Part shown: in pieces, positions 1 to 9,145 of the stretch
How positions within the stretch are numbered: position 1 is the first letter of the stretch
How the letters are laid out: every line of letters starts with the position of its first letter
NCBI RefSeq assembly: GCF_007859315.1
Contig: NZ_VOHA01000002.1
Location: 620,001 to 684,000, forward strand
Length of the DNA: 64,000 bases
DNA from: Reyranella sp. CPCC 100927
GTDB taxonomy: Bacteria; Pseudomonadota; Alphaproteobacteria; Reyranellales; Reyranellaceae
Direction of reading: 5' to 3'
The notes under the pieces: generated by a model
What the model was told of the DNA's origin: nothing
What the model saw: the letters and a program-made list of their open reading frames with translations, nothing else
Database searches by the model: none
Position numbers and translations under genes: made by a program

Positions 1-54
1 CTGACGGTCGCCGAATTCGGCCGCTACCTGGCGCGGCAGGTGCTCGATGATTGA
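1..54 (+). CDS. 3' end of a gene cut by the window edge
   Basis: The first 17 codons read LTVAEFGRYLARQVLDD and end at TGA 52-54. The frame has the same G/C-ending codon use as the neighbouring genes, so it is probably the C-terminus of a real protein that starts outside the window. Too little remains to name a family. It converges on the TetR gene, whose stop codon lies three bases away. Confidence 0.5.
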   Translation: MTVAEFGRYLARQVLDD

Positions 55-57
55 TAG

Positions 58-711
58 TCAGCTGCGGGCCGGCTCCAGCAGCCGCAATGCCGTCGCCGCC
101 ATGTCGGCCTGCAGGGCATCGAGCTGCGCCGCGGTGCGCACCGGCGGCTGTGGGGTATAGGGCCAGACCAGCGCCGACAGCACCGCGCCATAGATCATGG
201 CGGTGAAGACGCCGGTGTCCATGGCGCGAAAGAGACCCAGCGCGACACCTTTCTGCAGAATGCGCTCAAGCTTGTCGTGCACGGCCTTGATCGGTGCCAC
301 CTTGTAGGTTTCCTGGGCCGGGCCGAGCGCGGCAACGATCGCTTCATAGCCGCCCGGTGTCGCCAGATCGCGCAGCAGCATGTAGGCGTAGGCTGGACGA
401 GTCGCGAAGAACCAGACGACGCCCCGCGCCCATTGCTCCACGGCAGGCACCGGTTCCAGGTCGACGTCGGGCAGCAGAAAGCGCGCGATGTCCTCGACCA
501 TCTGCCGGGCAAGTGTGCCGATGATCGCATCGCGGCTGGCGAAGTGCTTGTAGACCGACGGCGGCTGGATGCCGACGGCATCCGCAACGTCCTTGATGCG
601 CAGCTCTTCAACGCCGCCGCGCGCGATCAGGCGCATCGCCTCGGCCAGGATCAACTCGCGCGTACTGGCCGGGTCTTCTTGGCGCAGGCGGCGACGGCTC
701 GGCGCGGTCAA
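58..711 (-). CDS. TetR/AcrR family transcriptional regulator
   Basis: A 217-residue protein of usual TetR length. The N-terminal helix-turn-helix is clear at about residues 39-58 (IKDVADAVGIQPPSVYKHFA), followed by the SRDAI segment typical of the family. The rest is an all-helical ligand-binding domain with no recognisable ligand. TetR proteins bind DNA as dimers and usually repress a neighbouring gene. The gene upstream on the same strand is the M48 peptidase, 29 bp away, and the two could be co-transcribed. The target cannot be read from the sequence. Confidence 0.92.
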   Translation of the reverse strand: MTAPSRRRLRQEDPASTRELILAEAMRLIARGGVEELRIKDVADAVGIQPPSVYKHFASRDAIIGTLARQMVEDIARFLLPDVDLEPVPAVEQWARGVVWFFATRPAYAYMLLRDLATPGGYEAIVAALGPAQETYKVAPIKAVHDKLERILQKGVALGLFRAMDTGVFTAMIYGAVLSALVWPYTPQPPVRTAAQLDALQADMAATALRLLEPARS

Positions 712-739
712 CGATGCCTCTGCAACAGCGCGGCCAGCA

Positions 740-1888
740 TCAGCGACGGCAAACCGCCCGCAGCGCCTGCCATTCGCTGGCGCTCATGGCCGGCGCGCCG
801 GTCGTTGGCCGCTTGGTGGCTTCCAGCCGCTCGCGCGTCGGCGGATGGGTCGACAAAATGCCGGCTTCCTCGGCCGCATCGCGCGGCGCCTTGGTCGCGG
901 TATCGCCCTTGGGCTTGCCCTTGTCGCCCGGCGTCGGCTTGTTCTGCATGTCGAGCAGCTTGCCGAAGAATGTCGACAGGCCATCGGCGCGCATACCCAG
1001 CCGGTCCATCAGCTCCAGCGCCGTGGCGTCGGCTTCGCGCTCGGCATCCCGGCTGTGGCGCAGCGCCAGCAACACGCCGCCGGCGCCGCCCAGGGTCGCG
1101 ACATCGGACGAGTAGCCGCCGGTCACCAGCTTCAGCATCATGTCGAAGCCGTAGGCCCGCAGCAGACCCTTCATGGAGTGGAAGTGCACGACGTGCCCGA
1201 CCTCATGGGCGATGACGCCCGCGACTTCCTCGGGTCCGCTCGCCTTGTCGATCAGGCCGGAAAACACGATCAGCCGGCCGCCCGGTACGGCGAATGCGTT
1301 CACGATCGGGTTCTGCACCACGGTCACGTCGATGCGCCGCCCGTACGTCGATACCTGCTGCAGGCGATCGATCAGCTTTTGCAAAGCCTCCTGGCCTTCG
1401 GCGCTGGTGCACTTGCGCATGTCATCGGTCATCGCGCTCACGACCGAATCGCCCAGTGAGCGCTGCCAGGCATGGGGCACGAAGGGAGCCACGACGTTGG
1501 GCAGCTTCTCGGCGGCAAACGCCATCAGGCCCACCGTCAGCGCCAGCGCGCCGGCGACACCGCCCAGCGCCGGCGCGATGCGAGGCCGCCGGTTGGCGGC
1601 TTGCTTGAGGTTTCCGCCCAGCTCGGCCAGCGATTGACGCAGCGCATCGTCCTCGATCGCCAGCCGGGTACCGGGCTGGCGCGCGCACACCAGCAGCGCA
1701 TGCGGTTCGTGCTCGGCGTCCGACGCCACCTCGATCTCGGCCGTCGGCCAGCGCACGACGACCTGCCCGGCGGCGGTCGCAGCCACCAGTTCAGCCGGCG
1801 TTGCCTTGATCGTGACGGGATGCGCGACCGGATGCACGCCGTCGTAGAAGCGGGCGTGCATGGAAAGTGCGATGGCGGACTGGGTCAT
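740..1888 (-). CDS. M48 family zinc metallopeptidase, membrane-anchored
   Basis: The protein has the gluzincin motif HEVGH at about residues 228-232 and a downstream SRDAEREADATAL segment that supplies the third zinc ligand (Glu), as in M48 (HtpX/Oma1/BepA-like) peptidases. One hydrophobic stretch near residues 105-125 probably anchors it with the catalytic domain on one side of the membrane. The start used is ATG 1888: the DUF898 stop codon lies one base upstream (TGA-C-ATG), so translation is coupled. An open reading frame continues 25 codons further upstream but runs into the DUF898 gene. Likely role: quality control or processing of membrane proteins together with its DUF898 partner. The substrate is unknown. 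Confidence 0.88.
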   Translation of the reverse strand: MTQSAIALSMHARFYDGVHPVAHPVTIKATPAELVAATAAGQVVVRWPTAEIEVASDAEHEPHALLVCARQPGTRLAIEDDALRQSLAELGGNLKQAANRRPRIAPALGGVAGALALTVGLMAFAAEKLPNVVAPFVPHAWQRSLGDSVVSAMTDDMRKCTSAEGQEALQKLIDRLQQVSTYGRRIDVTVVQNPIVNAFAVPGGRLIVFSGLIDKASGPEEVAGVIAHEVGHVVHFHSMKGLLRAYGFDMMLKLVTGGYSSDVATLGGAGGVLLALRHSRDAEREADATALELMDRLGMRADGLSTFFGKLLDMQNKPTPGDKGKPKGDTATKAPRDAAEEAGILSTHPPTRERLEATKRPTTGAPAMSASEWQALRAVCRR

Positions 1889-1889
1889 G

Positions 1890-3377
1890 TCACACGATTC
1901 CGGTGTCGAACAGGTCGAGCAGGCCTTCGCCGACGGCCGGCCCTTGTCCCAGGGCCTGGGCAACGGCCGCGGCGTCTATTTCGCCGTAGATCCAGAGCTG
2001 GTCGGCGATCAGCCTGGCCGTCCGATGCAGAACCCACGGCCAGCCGAAGCCGAGGGTGAACACCAGGATGATCCAGTTCAGCACGAGGAAGCCCCACATC
2101 TGGCCCGTGGTCACGCCGCTCACGAACTGCATGCGCCCGAACCAGGTGCGCGATACCAGGTAACGCAACAGGTAAGCCTGGTACCAACAACGCAGCGGCA
2201 GGATCACCAACCCGATCAGCGAGTAGAACGCCAACGCCACCAGGACCATGATCAGGATCACCAGCGGCGTCGGATGCGTGATCTTGTCCATCAGCGTTTC
2301 CCAGCCGCCGAGGCGGTCGATCACGCCGGACAGTCCACCCACGATGGCAACCACGATGCCGACCAGCACGAGCCAGGCCAGGATATTGAGGAAGTAGAAG
2401 CCGATGAAGCGGCCGTAGATGTCGCCTGCCTGGCCGGCGAAGCCGAAGCGCACGGTGCCGAAGGTCAGGTTCTGCAAGCGGTACTTGGCCAGCGCGACGT
2501 CGAGCACCGGTGTCATGAGCTGGCCGCTGAGCCCGTTCACCAGGCCCAGCCCAACCGAGATGCCGCCGAATTTCCACGCCGACCCTTCCAGCCCAGAGCG
2601 GATGCCGCGCCAGCGTGTGCGCGTGAGCTTGTAGCGCAAGCCGGCATAGCGGCCGACGGCCAGCAGCGGGTAGCCGGCCAACAGCAGCAGCCAGGTCGCG
2701 ACGTCTGTGGCGTCGACCTCCTGCAGCAGGGTTTCGCGCGCGAACAGCCACAACGCACCCAGCACGAGGCCGCCGATCACCATCAGAAAGCCGAGACCGG
2801 TCAGGAAGCCGAGGAACAGCTCGATGCCGCGGCCGCGATACTCGAAGCGATCGTCGAACGCCTTGAAGTGCGACCACAGGTAACGACGCACGCGCGTGCG
2901 GCCCCAGAACCGGTAGACTCCCAGGGTCAGCAATGTCAGCAGCAGGCTGCGCAGATAGACGAGATAGAGTTCGCCGAGCTTGCCGTCGTAGGTCAGTCGC
3001 GTCGGTGGATTGACGTGGATCGGCGGCGCGTAGGCGACAGGCGTGCCGTAGGGCGGATAGCCGGGCGGTGCCCCGGCGTAGCCTGGCGGCATCGCGTAGC
3101 CGGGGTGAACATATCCTACGGTCGCGGCCCCCGGCGTCGCGGGTGCGCCGGTGGGCGGCGGATAACCCGGCGGCGGCGCATGGCTGGGCGGCGGGACGTA
3201 GTTCCGGGCAAAGCCCTGGCTGTGCGCAAAGCCGCCATCGCGCGGGATCGGGGGGGTATCGCTCGCCGCTGCCGGCTGCGCCTCGGGCGACGGCGTCAGC
3301 CACTGGGGCGCGGGAGTGTCGTTCGCGACGGGGGCGTCGGGGCGCTTGTCAACGCCGGATGGGGATTCGTCGTTCAC
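1890..3377 (-). CDS. DUF898 (YjgN-like) multispanning membrane protein
   Basis: A 495-residue protein. The first ~125 residues are low-complexity and proline/glycine/tyrosine-rich (repeats of PPGYP/PGYA type), probably a flexible cytoplasmic tail. After it come the DUF898 hallmarks (YDGKLGELYLVYLRSLLLTL, then LGVYRFWGRTRVRRYLW) and several hydrophobic helices. DUF898/YjgN proteins are inner-membrane proteins of unknown function. The stop codon is one base from the M48 peptidase start, so the two form an operon, a pairing that suggests a peptidase/membrane-partner complex (inference). Confidence 0.88.
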   Translation of the reverse strand: MNDESPSGVDKRPDAPVANDTPAPQWLTPSPEAQPAAASDTPPIPRDGGFAHSQGFARNYVPPPSHAPPPGYPPPTGAPATPGAATVGYVHPGYAMPPGYAGAPPGYPPYGTPVAYAPPIHVNPPTRLTYDGKLGELYLVYLRSLLLTLLTLGVYRFWGRTRVRRYLWSHFKAFDDRFEYRGRGIELFLGFLTGLGFLMVIGGLVLGALWLFARETLLQEVDATDVATWLLLLAGYPLLAVGRYAGLRYKLTRTRWRGIRSGLEGSAWKFGGISVGLGLVNGLSGQLMTPVLDVALAKYRLQNLTFGTVRFGFAGQAGDIYGRFIGFYFLNILAWLVLVGIVVAIVGGLSGVIDRLGGWETLMDKITHPTPLVILIMVLVALAFYSLIGLVILPLRCWYQAYLLRYLVSRTWFGRMQFVSGVTTGQMWGFLVLNWIILVFTLGFGWPWVLHRTARLIADQLWIYGEIDAAAVAQALGQGPAVGEGLLDLFDTGIV

Positions 3378-3526
3378 TCTGCAGGCCCAAATGATTGTCT
3401 ACTCATATGACTGGGCCGGCTGGCAGGCGCAACTGCCCATTCTGTGGCGACGTGAAATTACGAAAATCAGGGCTCATATAGCAACAATACGTCGAATATA
3501 TTGCATCGCAGCACGAATTCCCATAG
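3378..3526. other. divergent intergenic region between DUF898 and ethylmalonyl-CoA mutase genes
   Basis: This 149-bp gap is A/T-richer than its surroundings and must carry the promoters of both divergent genes. Segments such as CATATAG (near 3475) and ATATATTGC (near 3497) are plausible -10 regions, but no consensus -35/-10 pair stands out and no cobalamin riboswitch is recognisable, although the mutase is B12-dependent. Confidence 0.4.
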
Positions 3527-5587
3527 GTGATGATCAGGCCTACGCGCGTTATCGAGCCGATGGAATCCGCAATGCCCGCCGACACCCGCTCCCCTGTGCC
3601 CGCCACCGCTGCCGCACCTGCGAAGGACCGGCCGTGGATGATCCGCACCTACTCCGGGCACTCGACCGCCAAGGTGTCGAACGCGCTCTATCGCAAGAAC
3701 CTGGCGCGCGGCCAGACCGGCCTGTCGATCGCTTTCGATCTGCCGACCCAGACCGGCTACGACAGCGATCATGCCTTGGCCAAGGGGGAAGTGGGCAAGG
3801 TCGGCGTGCCGGTCTCGCACCTGGGCGACATGCTGGCCCTGCTCGACGGCATTCCGCTCGACCGGATGAACACGTCGATGACGATCAACGCGCCGGCGGC
3901 CTGGTTGCTGGCGCTGTATGTCGCCGTGGCCGAGACGCAAGGCGTCGCGCGCAAGGCGCTGCAGGGCACGACGCAGAACGACATCATCAAGGAGTACCTG
4001 TCGCGCGGCACCTACGTCTTCCCGCCCGAGCCGTCGCTGCGACTGACCGCCGACACCATCGCGTTCACGGTGCGCGAGGTGCCCAAGTGGAACCCGATGA
4101 ACGTCTGCAGCTACCACCTGCAGGAAGCCGGCGCGACGCCGATGCAGGAGCTGGCCTACGCACTGGCCGACGCCATTGCCGTGCTCGATACGGTGAAGGC
4201 GCGCGGCCAGCTGGCGCCCGAGGAGTTCCCGCAGGTGGTGGGTCGCATCAGCTTCTTCTGCAATGCCGGTGTGCGCTTCGTCACCGAGCTCTGCAAGATG
4301 CGCGCGTTCTGCGAGCTGTGGGATGAACTGACGCGTGACCGCTACGGCGTCGCCGATCCCAAGATGCGGCTGTTCCGCTACGGCGTGCAGGTGAACTCGC
4401 TGGGTCTCACCGAACAGCAACCGGAGAACAACGTCTACCGCATCCTGCTGGAGATGCTGGCGGTGGTGTTGTCGAAGAATGCCCGCGCCCGCTCGGTGCA
4501 GTTGCCGGCATGGAACGAGGCACTGGGCCTGCCGCGGCCGTGGGACCAGCAATGGTCGCTGCGCCTGCAGCAGATCGTGGCGCACGAGACCGACCTGTTG
4601 GAGTTCGGTGACATCTTCGACGGCAGCAAAGAGATCGAGCGCAAGGTCGCCGAGCTGAAGGCCGAGACCACAGCCGAACTGGCCCGCATCGATGACATGG
4701 GTGGCGCCATCGCCGCCGTCGAGGCCGGCTACATGAAGCAGCGCCTGGTCGAGTCGAACCTCAAGCGCATCGCGGCGATCGAAAGCGGCGCGCAGACGGT
4801 GATCGGCGTCAACGCCTTCACCGAGGGCGAGCCCAGCCCCCTCTCGGCCGGCGAAGCGGCGATCCAGACCGTCGATGCCGACGTCGAGCGCGAACAGATC
4901 GAACAGCTGCAGGCGTGGCGCGCCAAACGCGATGCGGCGACGGTCGACGCGGCGCTGGCGGACCTGTGCACCGCGGCCAAGGAAGGCCGCAACATCATGG
5001 AACCGTCGATCGCCTGTGCCCATGCCGGCGTGACAACAGGCGAATGGGGCCAGGCCCTGCGCGAGATCTTCGGCGAGTACCGCGCGCCCACGGGTGTCGG
5101 TCGCGCCGCCGGCGTCGGCAGCGATCGGCTGGAGCCGGTACGGCGCGAGGTCGAGCGCGTGTCGCGCAAGCTCGGGCGGCGGCTCAAGATGCTGGTCGGC
5201 AAGCCCGGGCTCGACGGCCACAGCAACGGCGCCGAGCAGATCGCCGTGCGCGCCCGCGACTGCGGCATGGAAGTCGTCTACGAAGGCATCCGCCTGACAC
5301 CGGCCCGCATCGTCAATGCCGCACTCGAAGAGGGCGTGCACGTCGTGGGCCTGTCGATCCTGTCGGGCAGCCACGTGCCGCTGGTGACGGAAGTGATGGC
5401 CGGCATGCGCAGCGCCGGCATGACCGACGTGCCCGTCGTGGTCGGCGGCATCATCCCGCCTGAGGACGCCGAGATCCTGCTCAAGGCGGGCGTGGCACGT
5501 GTCTACACACCCAAGGACTTCGACATCACCGCGATCATGAGCGACGTTGTGACGGTGGTCGACGACGCGTGGAAGGAAGCGGCGTAG
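3527..5587 (+). CDS. ecm: ethylmalonyl-CoA mutase (MeaA type), B12-dependent
   Basis: Single-chain acyl-CoA mutase of 686 residues. The N-terminal part is the TIM-barrel substrate domain (RTYSGHSTAKVSNALYR, then QTGLSIAFDLPTQTGYDSDH, the signature of the MeaA/Ecm branch). The C-terminal part is the cobalamin-binding Rossmann domain with DGHSNG at about residues 563-568, where the His is the lower axial ligand of B12. Ecm converts (2R)-ethylmalonyl-CoA to methylsuccinyl-CoA in the ethylmalonyl-CoA pathway for C2 assimilation. Alternative starts at 3530, 3560 and 3572 are possible; the family's conserved region begins only at about residue 34, and AGGTG sits just before 3527. No other pathway genes flank it here. 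Confidence 0.9.
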   Translation: MMIRPTRVIEPMESAMPADTRSPVPATAAAPAKDRPWMIRTYSGHSTAKVSNALYRKNLARGQTGLSIAFDLPTQTGYDSDHALAKGEVGKVGVPVSHLGDMLALLDGIPLDRMNTSMTINAPAAWLLALYVAVAETQGVARKALQGTTQNDIIKEYLSRGTYVFPPEPSLRLTADTIAFTVREVPKWNPMNVCSYHLQEAGATPMQELAYALADAIAVLDTVKARGQLAPEEFPQVVGRISFFCNAGVRFVTELCKMRAFCELWDELTRDRYGVADPKMRLFRYGVQVNSLGLTEQQPENNVYRILLEMLAVVLSKNARARSVQLPAWNEALGLPRPWDQQWSLRLQQIVAHETDLLEFGDIFDGSKEIERKVAELKAETTAELARIDDMGGAIAAVEAGYMKQRLVESNLKRIAAIESGAQTVIGVNAFTEGEPSPLSAGEAAIQTVDADVEREQIEQLQAWRAKRDAATVDAALADLCTAAKEGRNIMEPSIACAHAGVTTGEWGQALREIFGEYRAPTGVGRAAGVGSDRLEPVRREVERVSRKLGRRLKMLVGKPGLDGHSNGAEQIAVRARDCGMEVVYEGIRLTPARIVNAALEEGVHVVGLSILSGSHVPLVTEVMAGMRSAGMTDVPVVVGGIIPPEDAEILLKAGVARVYTPKDFDITAIMSDVVTVVDDAWKEAA

Positions 5588-5641
5588 TCTTCCGACCGCC
5601 ACCGTCGCTGCGCTCAGGACGACGAGTCATTCGGCCGCCGG

Positions 5642-7246
5642 TTACTTGCGGGACGGCGCCTCGCGGTCCCACGCCTCCTGCGATCCCTTCTTGCGCAGGA
5701 CGGCACGCTGTACCTTGCCGGTCGCCGTCTTCGGCAGTTCGGACACGAACGCGACATACCGCGGCGCGGCATAGCGCGGCAGCACCTTGTCCGCGTGCCG
5801 GATCACGGCTTCGGCTGTCAGCGTCGCACCGGCGGCCGGGACGATCGCCAGCATCAGCTCGTCCTCGCCACCAGGTATGCTTGACGGCACGGCAAAGGCA
5901 GCGACCTCTTCCGCGCCCGCCAGTTGGCTGATCGCCGATTCGACTTCGGTGGCCGCTATGTTTTCACCGCGGCGCCGGATGGTGTCCTTGATCCGATCGA
6001 CGAACGTCACCAGTCCGTCGGCATCCATCGTGGCGGCATCGCCGGTGTGAAACCACAGGTTCCGCCATGCCTCGACCGTGCGGTCCGGCATGTTGTGATA
6101 GCCGACCATGAAGCAGAACGGGATTTTCGGCCGCACCAGGATCTCGCCGAGCTGGCCCGGCGGCATCGGCTGATCGGTTTCCGTATCCGCCACAATCACC
6201 TCGAAGTGCGCGCGATCGACCCAGCCTGCAGCGCCAGGCCGCGACTCCCCGACCCGTCCCCAGACCGGGATGTTCACCTCGGTCATGCCGAAGCCGGAGA
6301 ACACATCACGGATCCCGAAACGTTCGCGAAAGGCGGCTTCGTGCTCCGGCAGATTGGGGGCGTTGCAGAGCGCCCGCAATCCGTGCTGCGCGTCATCGTC
6401 GCGCCGCGGCTGCGCCAGCACGAAAGCGGCCAGTGCACCCAGCGCGTTGGTGACGGTGCAGCGGTGCCGGCGAATGTCGTTCAGCCATTCCGAGGCACTG
6501 AAGCGCTGACGGACGACAGCCGGGATGCCGAGCTGGAGCGTGGCCCCCAGTTGCATCAGCAGACCGTTGGCGTGGAACAGCGGCAGCGTGATGTAGAAGC
6601 GATCGTCGTGGGTCAGCTGCGTCGCCCGGATCTGGCCCATGCCATAGAGCGCGCAATGGGCATGCGGCATCAGCACGCCCTTGGACGGGCCGCTGGTGCC
6701 CGACGTGTACATCACGCAGGCGATGTCCTGGCCGCGCGGCAGTGGTCCGTCGTACGGTGGTGCCGTTCGCCAGCCCTCCCAGCTCAGAAGCTGCGGCCGG
6801 GCTGGTGTCGGGCCTGATGCACTGCCAGGAACCAGAAGCCGCTGGAGCGTATCCACGTGCGGCGCCGCCTCCATGATCGCATCCACGAAGGATGCATCGG
6901 CGATCACCAGGTCGGCACCGCAATTGCGCAACTGGTGTTGCAGGAACGCGCCCCGCAGTTCCGTGTTCAGCATCACGGCAACTGCGCCCAGCGTGCCGAC
7001 CCCGAGCCACGCGCGCACGAGGTCGATCCCGTTGGGCATCATCACCCCGACCATGTCGCCGGGCTTGATGCCCAGGCTGGCCAGGTAACTCGCCACCCGG
7101 CGAACATCCTCGGCGGCCTCGCCGAATGTCAGGCTGTCGCCGCCCACCACGGTGATCCAGGGTGCCGCTGGCCGCAGCCGCCCCTGCTCGGCCAGGATCT
7201 GCGGCAGCACCCAATCGGTGGGGTTCGTCGATCGGTTCTGTGTCAT
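5642..7246 (-). CDS. AMP-dependent acyl-CoA synthetase (CaiC-like ANL ligase)
   Basis: ANL-superfamily ligase with the P-loop YTSGTSGPSKG, the GFGMTE motif that contacts AMP, the WFHTGD motif and the C-terminal catalytic Lys in PKTATGKVQR. It activates a carboxylic acid to its acyl-AMP and then acyl-CoA. Closest in style to crotonobetaine/carnitine-CoA ligases, but the substrate cannot be read from sequence. ATG 7246 is chosen because a strong AGGGAGG ribosome site lies 7 bases upstream; the frame stays open for 14 codons further. The gene converges with the ethylmalonyl-CoA mutase gene. Confidence 0.9.
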   Translation of the reverse strand: MTQNRSTNPTDWVLPQILAEQGRLRPAAPWITVVGGDSLTFGEAAEDVRRVASYLASLGIKPGDMVGVMMPNGIDLVRAWLGVGTLGAVAVMLNTELRGAFLQHQLRNCGADLVIADASFVDAIMEAAPHVDTLQRLLVPGSASGPTPARPQLLSWEGWRTAPPYDGPLPRGQDIACVMYTSGTSGPSKGVLMPHAHCALYGMGQIRATQLTHDDRFYITLPLFHANGLLMQLGATLQLGIPAVVRQRFSASEWLNDIRRHRCTVTNALGALAAFVLAQPRRDDDAQHGLRALCNAPNLPEHEAAFRERFGIRDVFSGFGMTEVNIPVWGRVGESRPGAAGWVDRAHFEVIVADTETDQPMPPGQLGEILVRPKIPFCFMVGYHNMPDRTVEAWRNLWFHTGDAATMDADGLVTFVDRIKDTIRRRGENIAATEVESAISQLAGAEEVAAFAVPSSIPGGEDELMLAIVPAAGATLTAEAVIRHADKVLPRYAAPRYVAFVSELPKTATGKVQRAVLRKKGSQEAWDREAPSRK

Positions 7247-7382
7247 CGCCTGCCTCCCTGGCCGTTCTCCACTGTGTTTACGCGACAAGGGCGGGCACAG
7301 CTACTGGTCCGCAGATCGGACGAAGCGTCGTAGACCGTCGCTCCGGGCGCGTTACAGTCGACGCGACCCATCGCATGGACCG

Positions 7383-8966
7383 CTACGGCTGGAGGTCGAG
7401 GCCCTTGTAGAGGGCAGCGGCGTAGTTTCCATGCGCGCGGGCGCCCTTGATGCTCTTCTTGGCCACGAGATACAGCCGGCTATGCACGGTGGGCAGCATC
7501 AAGGCCTCGTCGTGCACGAGCTGCTGAACCTTGTAGAAATTGTCGCGCCTGTCGGCGTCGCTGACCGCCGTGCGGCCGGCGTCAAGCAGCTTGTCCGTCA
7601 CGGGATCGGCCCACATCGTGCGGTTGGGCGCCGGCCGGTTGTTCGAATGGTAGTAGAGGTACATCTGATCGCCCGCCGATGTGTACGGTACCGACAGGGT
7701 CCAGATGTCGTAGTCCTGCTGCGCGATCTTTTGGAAGAAGGCGGTCGGATCCCACATCTGGACCTTGATGTCGATGCCGATCTTGCGCGCGGCGCCCTGC
7801 AGCACCTCGGAAAGCTTCGGGTTCTCGCCCACTGTATAGGAGTAGAGCAGCAGCTCCAGCTTCTTGCCGTCCTTGTAGCGGAAACCGTCGGACCGCAGTT
7901 CCCAGCCCGCCTCGTCCAGCAGCTTGCGCGACGCCGCCGGATCGAACCGGGTCAACCCGTCGAGGGTGGCGGGATTGAAATCCTGCGCTTTCTCGTGAAC
8001 CAGCGAGCGCGCGGGCTGGGCTTGGCCGAAGAACAGTGCCTTGTTGATCTCGTCGCGGTCCAGCACGTGGCTGAGGGCGGCGCGCACGCGTCGATCGCGC
8101 ATGTATTCGCGCGTGGACTTCATGCCGAAGTAGTACATCCCGAAATAGGCGTCAGGCTCGTAGACCGCGAGATGCGGCGCCTTTCTGAAGGCATCGATCG
8201 CCTGCAGCGGATTCCAATGGCAGAAATCCGCCTGGCCCGCCAGCATCGCTGCCATGCGGGTCGTCTCCTCTGGCACGATACGCCAGATCATGCGCTCGTA
8301 TTTGACCGGACCGGGATTCTTGTAGACGCCGGTGGGCCCCCATTTGTAGGCGCCATGCCGCTTGAGCACGAGCTCCTTGCGTGGTTCCCACGCCTCCCAG
8401 CACAAAGGTCCCGTGCCGTCGAATCCCTTGACGCCGAAATCCGCGCCCAGGGCCTCTACATTCTCCTTGTTGATGATGGTCGCGGCAAAGTTGGTCAGGT
8501 CGACCAGCAATTCCGCGTGCGGCCGCTTGAGCTTGTAGATGACTGTGTAGGGATCGGGCGCGGTAAGGGCGTCGATCTCGCCCAGTCGCCAGTGAAACGG
8601 ATACTTCGCGGCAGGATCGGCCAGACGGGTGAAGGAGTAGATCACATCGTCCGCCGTGAGCTTCTTGCCACTGCAGAACGTGACATCGTCGCGCAGCTTG
8701 AACGTATAGGTCAGGCCGTCGGCTGACATCGTCCACGACGTCGCCAGCAGCGGCTTGACGGTCTTCAGGTCCCAGTCGAGCGCCACCAGCGTGTCGCCCA
8801 TCATGAACATCGGGTGGCCCATGCCGCTCGAGGTGTTGTGGTGCGGGTCGTATCGCGGCGCGTCCTGGGTCCGGATATTGATGAGCGTCTGGGCGCGGAT
8901 CGGCAGGCTCGCGAGGCCTGCCGCCGCGGCAAGGAGAAAAGCGACGGCGACACGTACAGCGGTCAT
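7383..8966 (-). CDS. ABC transporter substrate-binding protein, family 5 (peptide/opine type)
   Basis: A 527-residue periplasmic protein with a Sec signal peptide (MTAVRVAVAFLLAAAAGLASLPIRAQ). The SBP_bac_5 signatures are present: LATSWTMSADGLTYTFKLR and then DDVTFCSGKKLTADDV, with a C-terminal region ending in LYLVAKKSIKGA. These proteins bind peptides, opines, glutathione or other solutes for a DppBCDF-like transporter. No permease or ATPase gene is adjacent, so it is an orphan binding protein here. The neighbouring CoA ligase, same strand 136 bp downstream, might act on an imported acid (inference). Confidence 0.92.
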   Translation of the reverse strand: MTAVRVAVAFLLAAAAGLASLPIRAQTLINIRTQDAPRYDPHHNTSSGMGHPMFMMGDTLVALDWDLKTVKPLLATSWTMSADGLTYTFKLRDDVTFCSGKKLTADDVIYSFTRLADPAAKYPFHWRLGEIDALTAPDPYTVIYKLKRPHAELLVDLTNFAATIINKENVEALGADFGVKGFDGTGPLCWEAWEPRKELVLKRHGAYKWGPTGVYKNPGPVKYERMIWRIVPEETTRMAAMLAGQADFCHWNPLQAIDAFRKAPHLAVYEPDAYFGMYYFGMKSTREYMRDRRVRAALSHVLDRDEINKALFFGQAQPARSLVHEKAQDFNPATLDGLTRFDPAASRKLLDEAGWELRSDGFRYKDGKKLELLLYSYTVGENPKLSEVLQGAARKIGIDIKVQMWDPTAFFQKIAQQDYDIWTLSVPYTSAGDQMYLYYHSNNRPAPNRTMWADPVTDKLLDAGRTAVSDADRRDNFYKVQQLVHDEALMLPTVHSRLYLVAKKSIKGARAHGNYAAALYKGLDLQP

Positions 8967-9145
8967 GTTTCCCTCCCTCGTTCCGTCGATTGCTCACGCG
9001 ACGGATTTTCCCCAGCCTAGGCGGCGTCAAGCGCCACCGCAATCGGCCGCGCCTCCTTCCGCACACACGGCAGGGACGCCGATTCTTCGATTGAGACTGC
9101 CTGTCACGCACCCTAGCCTTGCTGCAACGAAGGAAGGATTCGCCG

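Noticed and set aside
3378-3526. Cobalamin riboswitch before the B12-dependent mutase
   Set aside because: The 149-bp gap is short for one and shows no B12-box-like sequence.
3467-5602. Open frame of 711 codons on the minus strand
   Set aside because: Antisense to the ethylmalonyl-CoA mutase gene; no domain visible.
7383-8966. A complete ABC importer with this binding protein
   Set aside because: No permease or ATPase gene lies within several kilobases. The same holds for the binding protein at 34577-35785.
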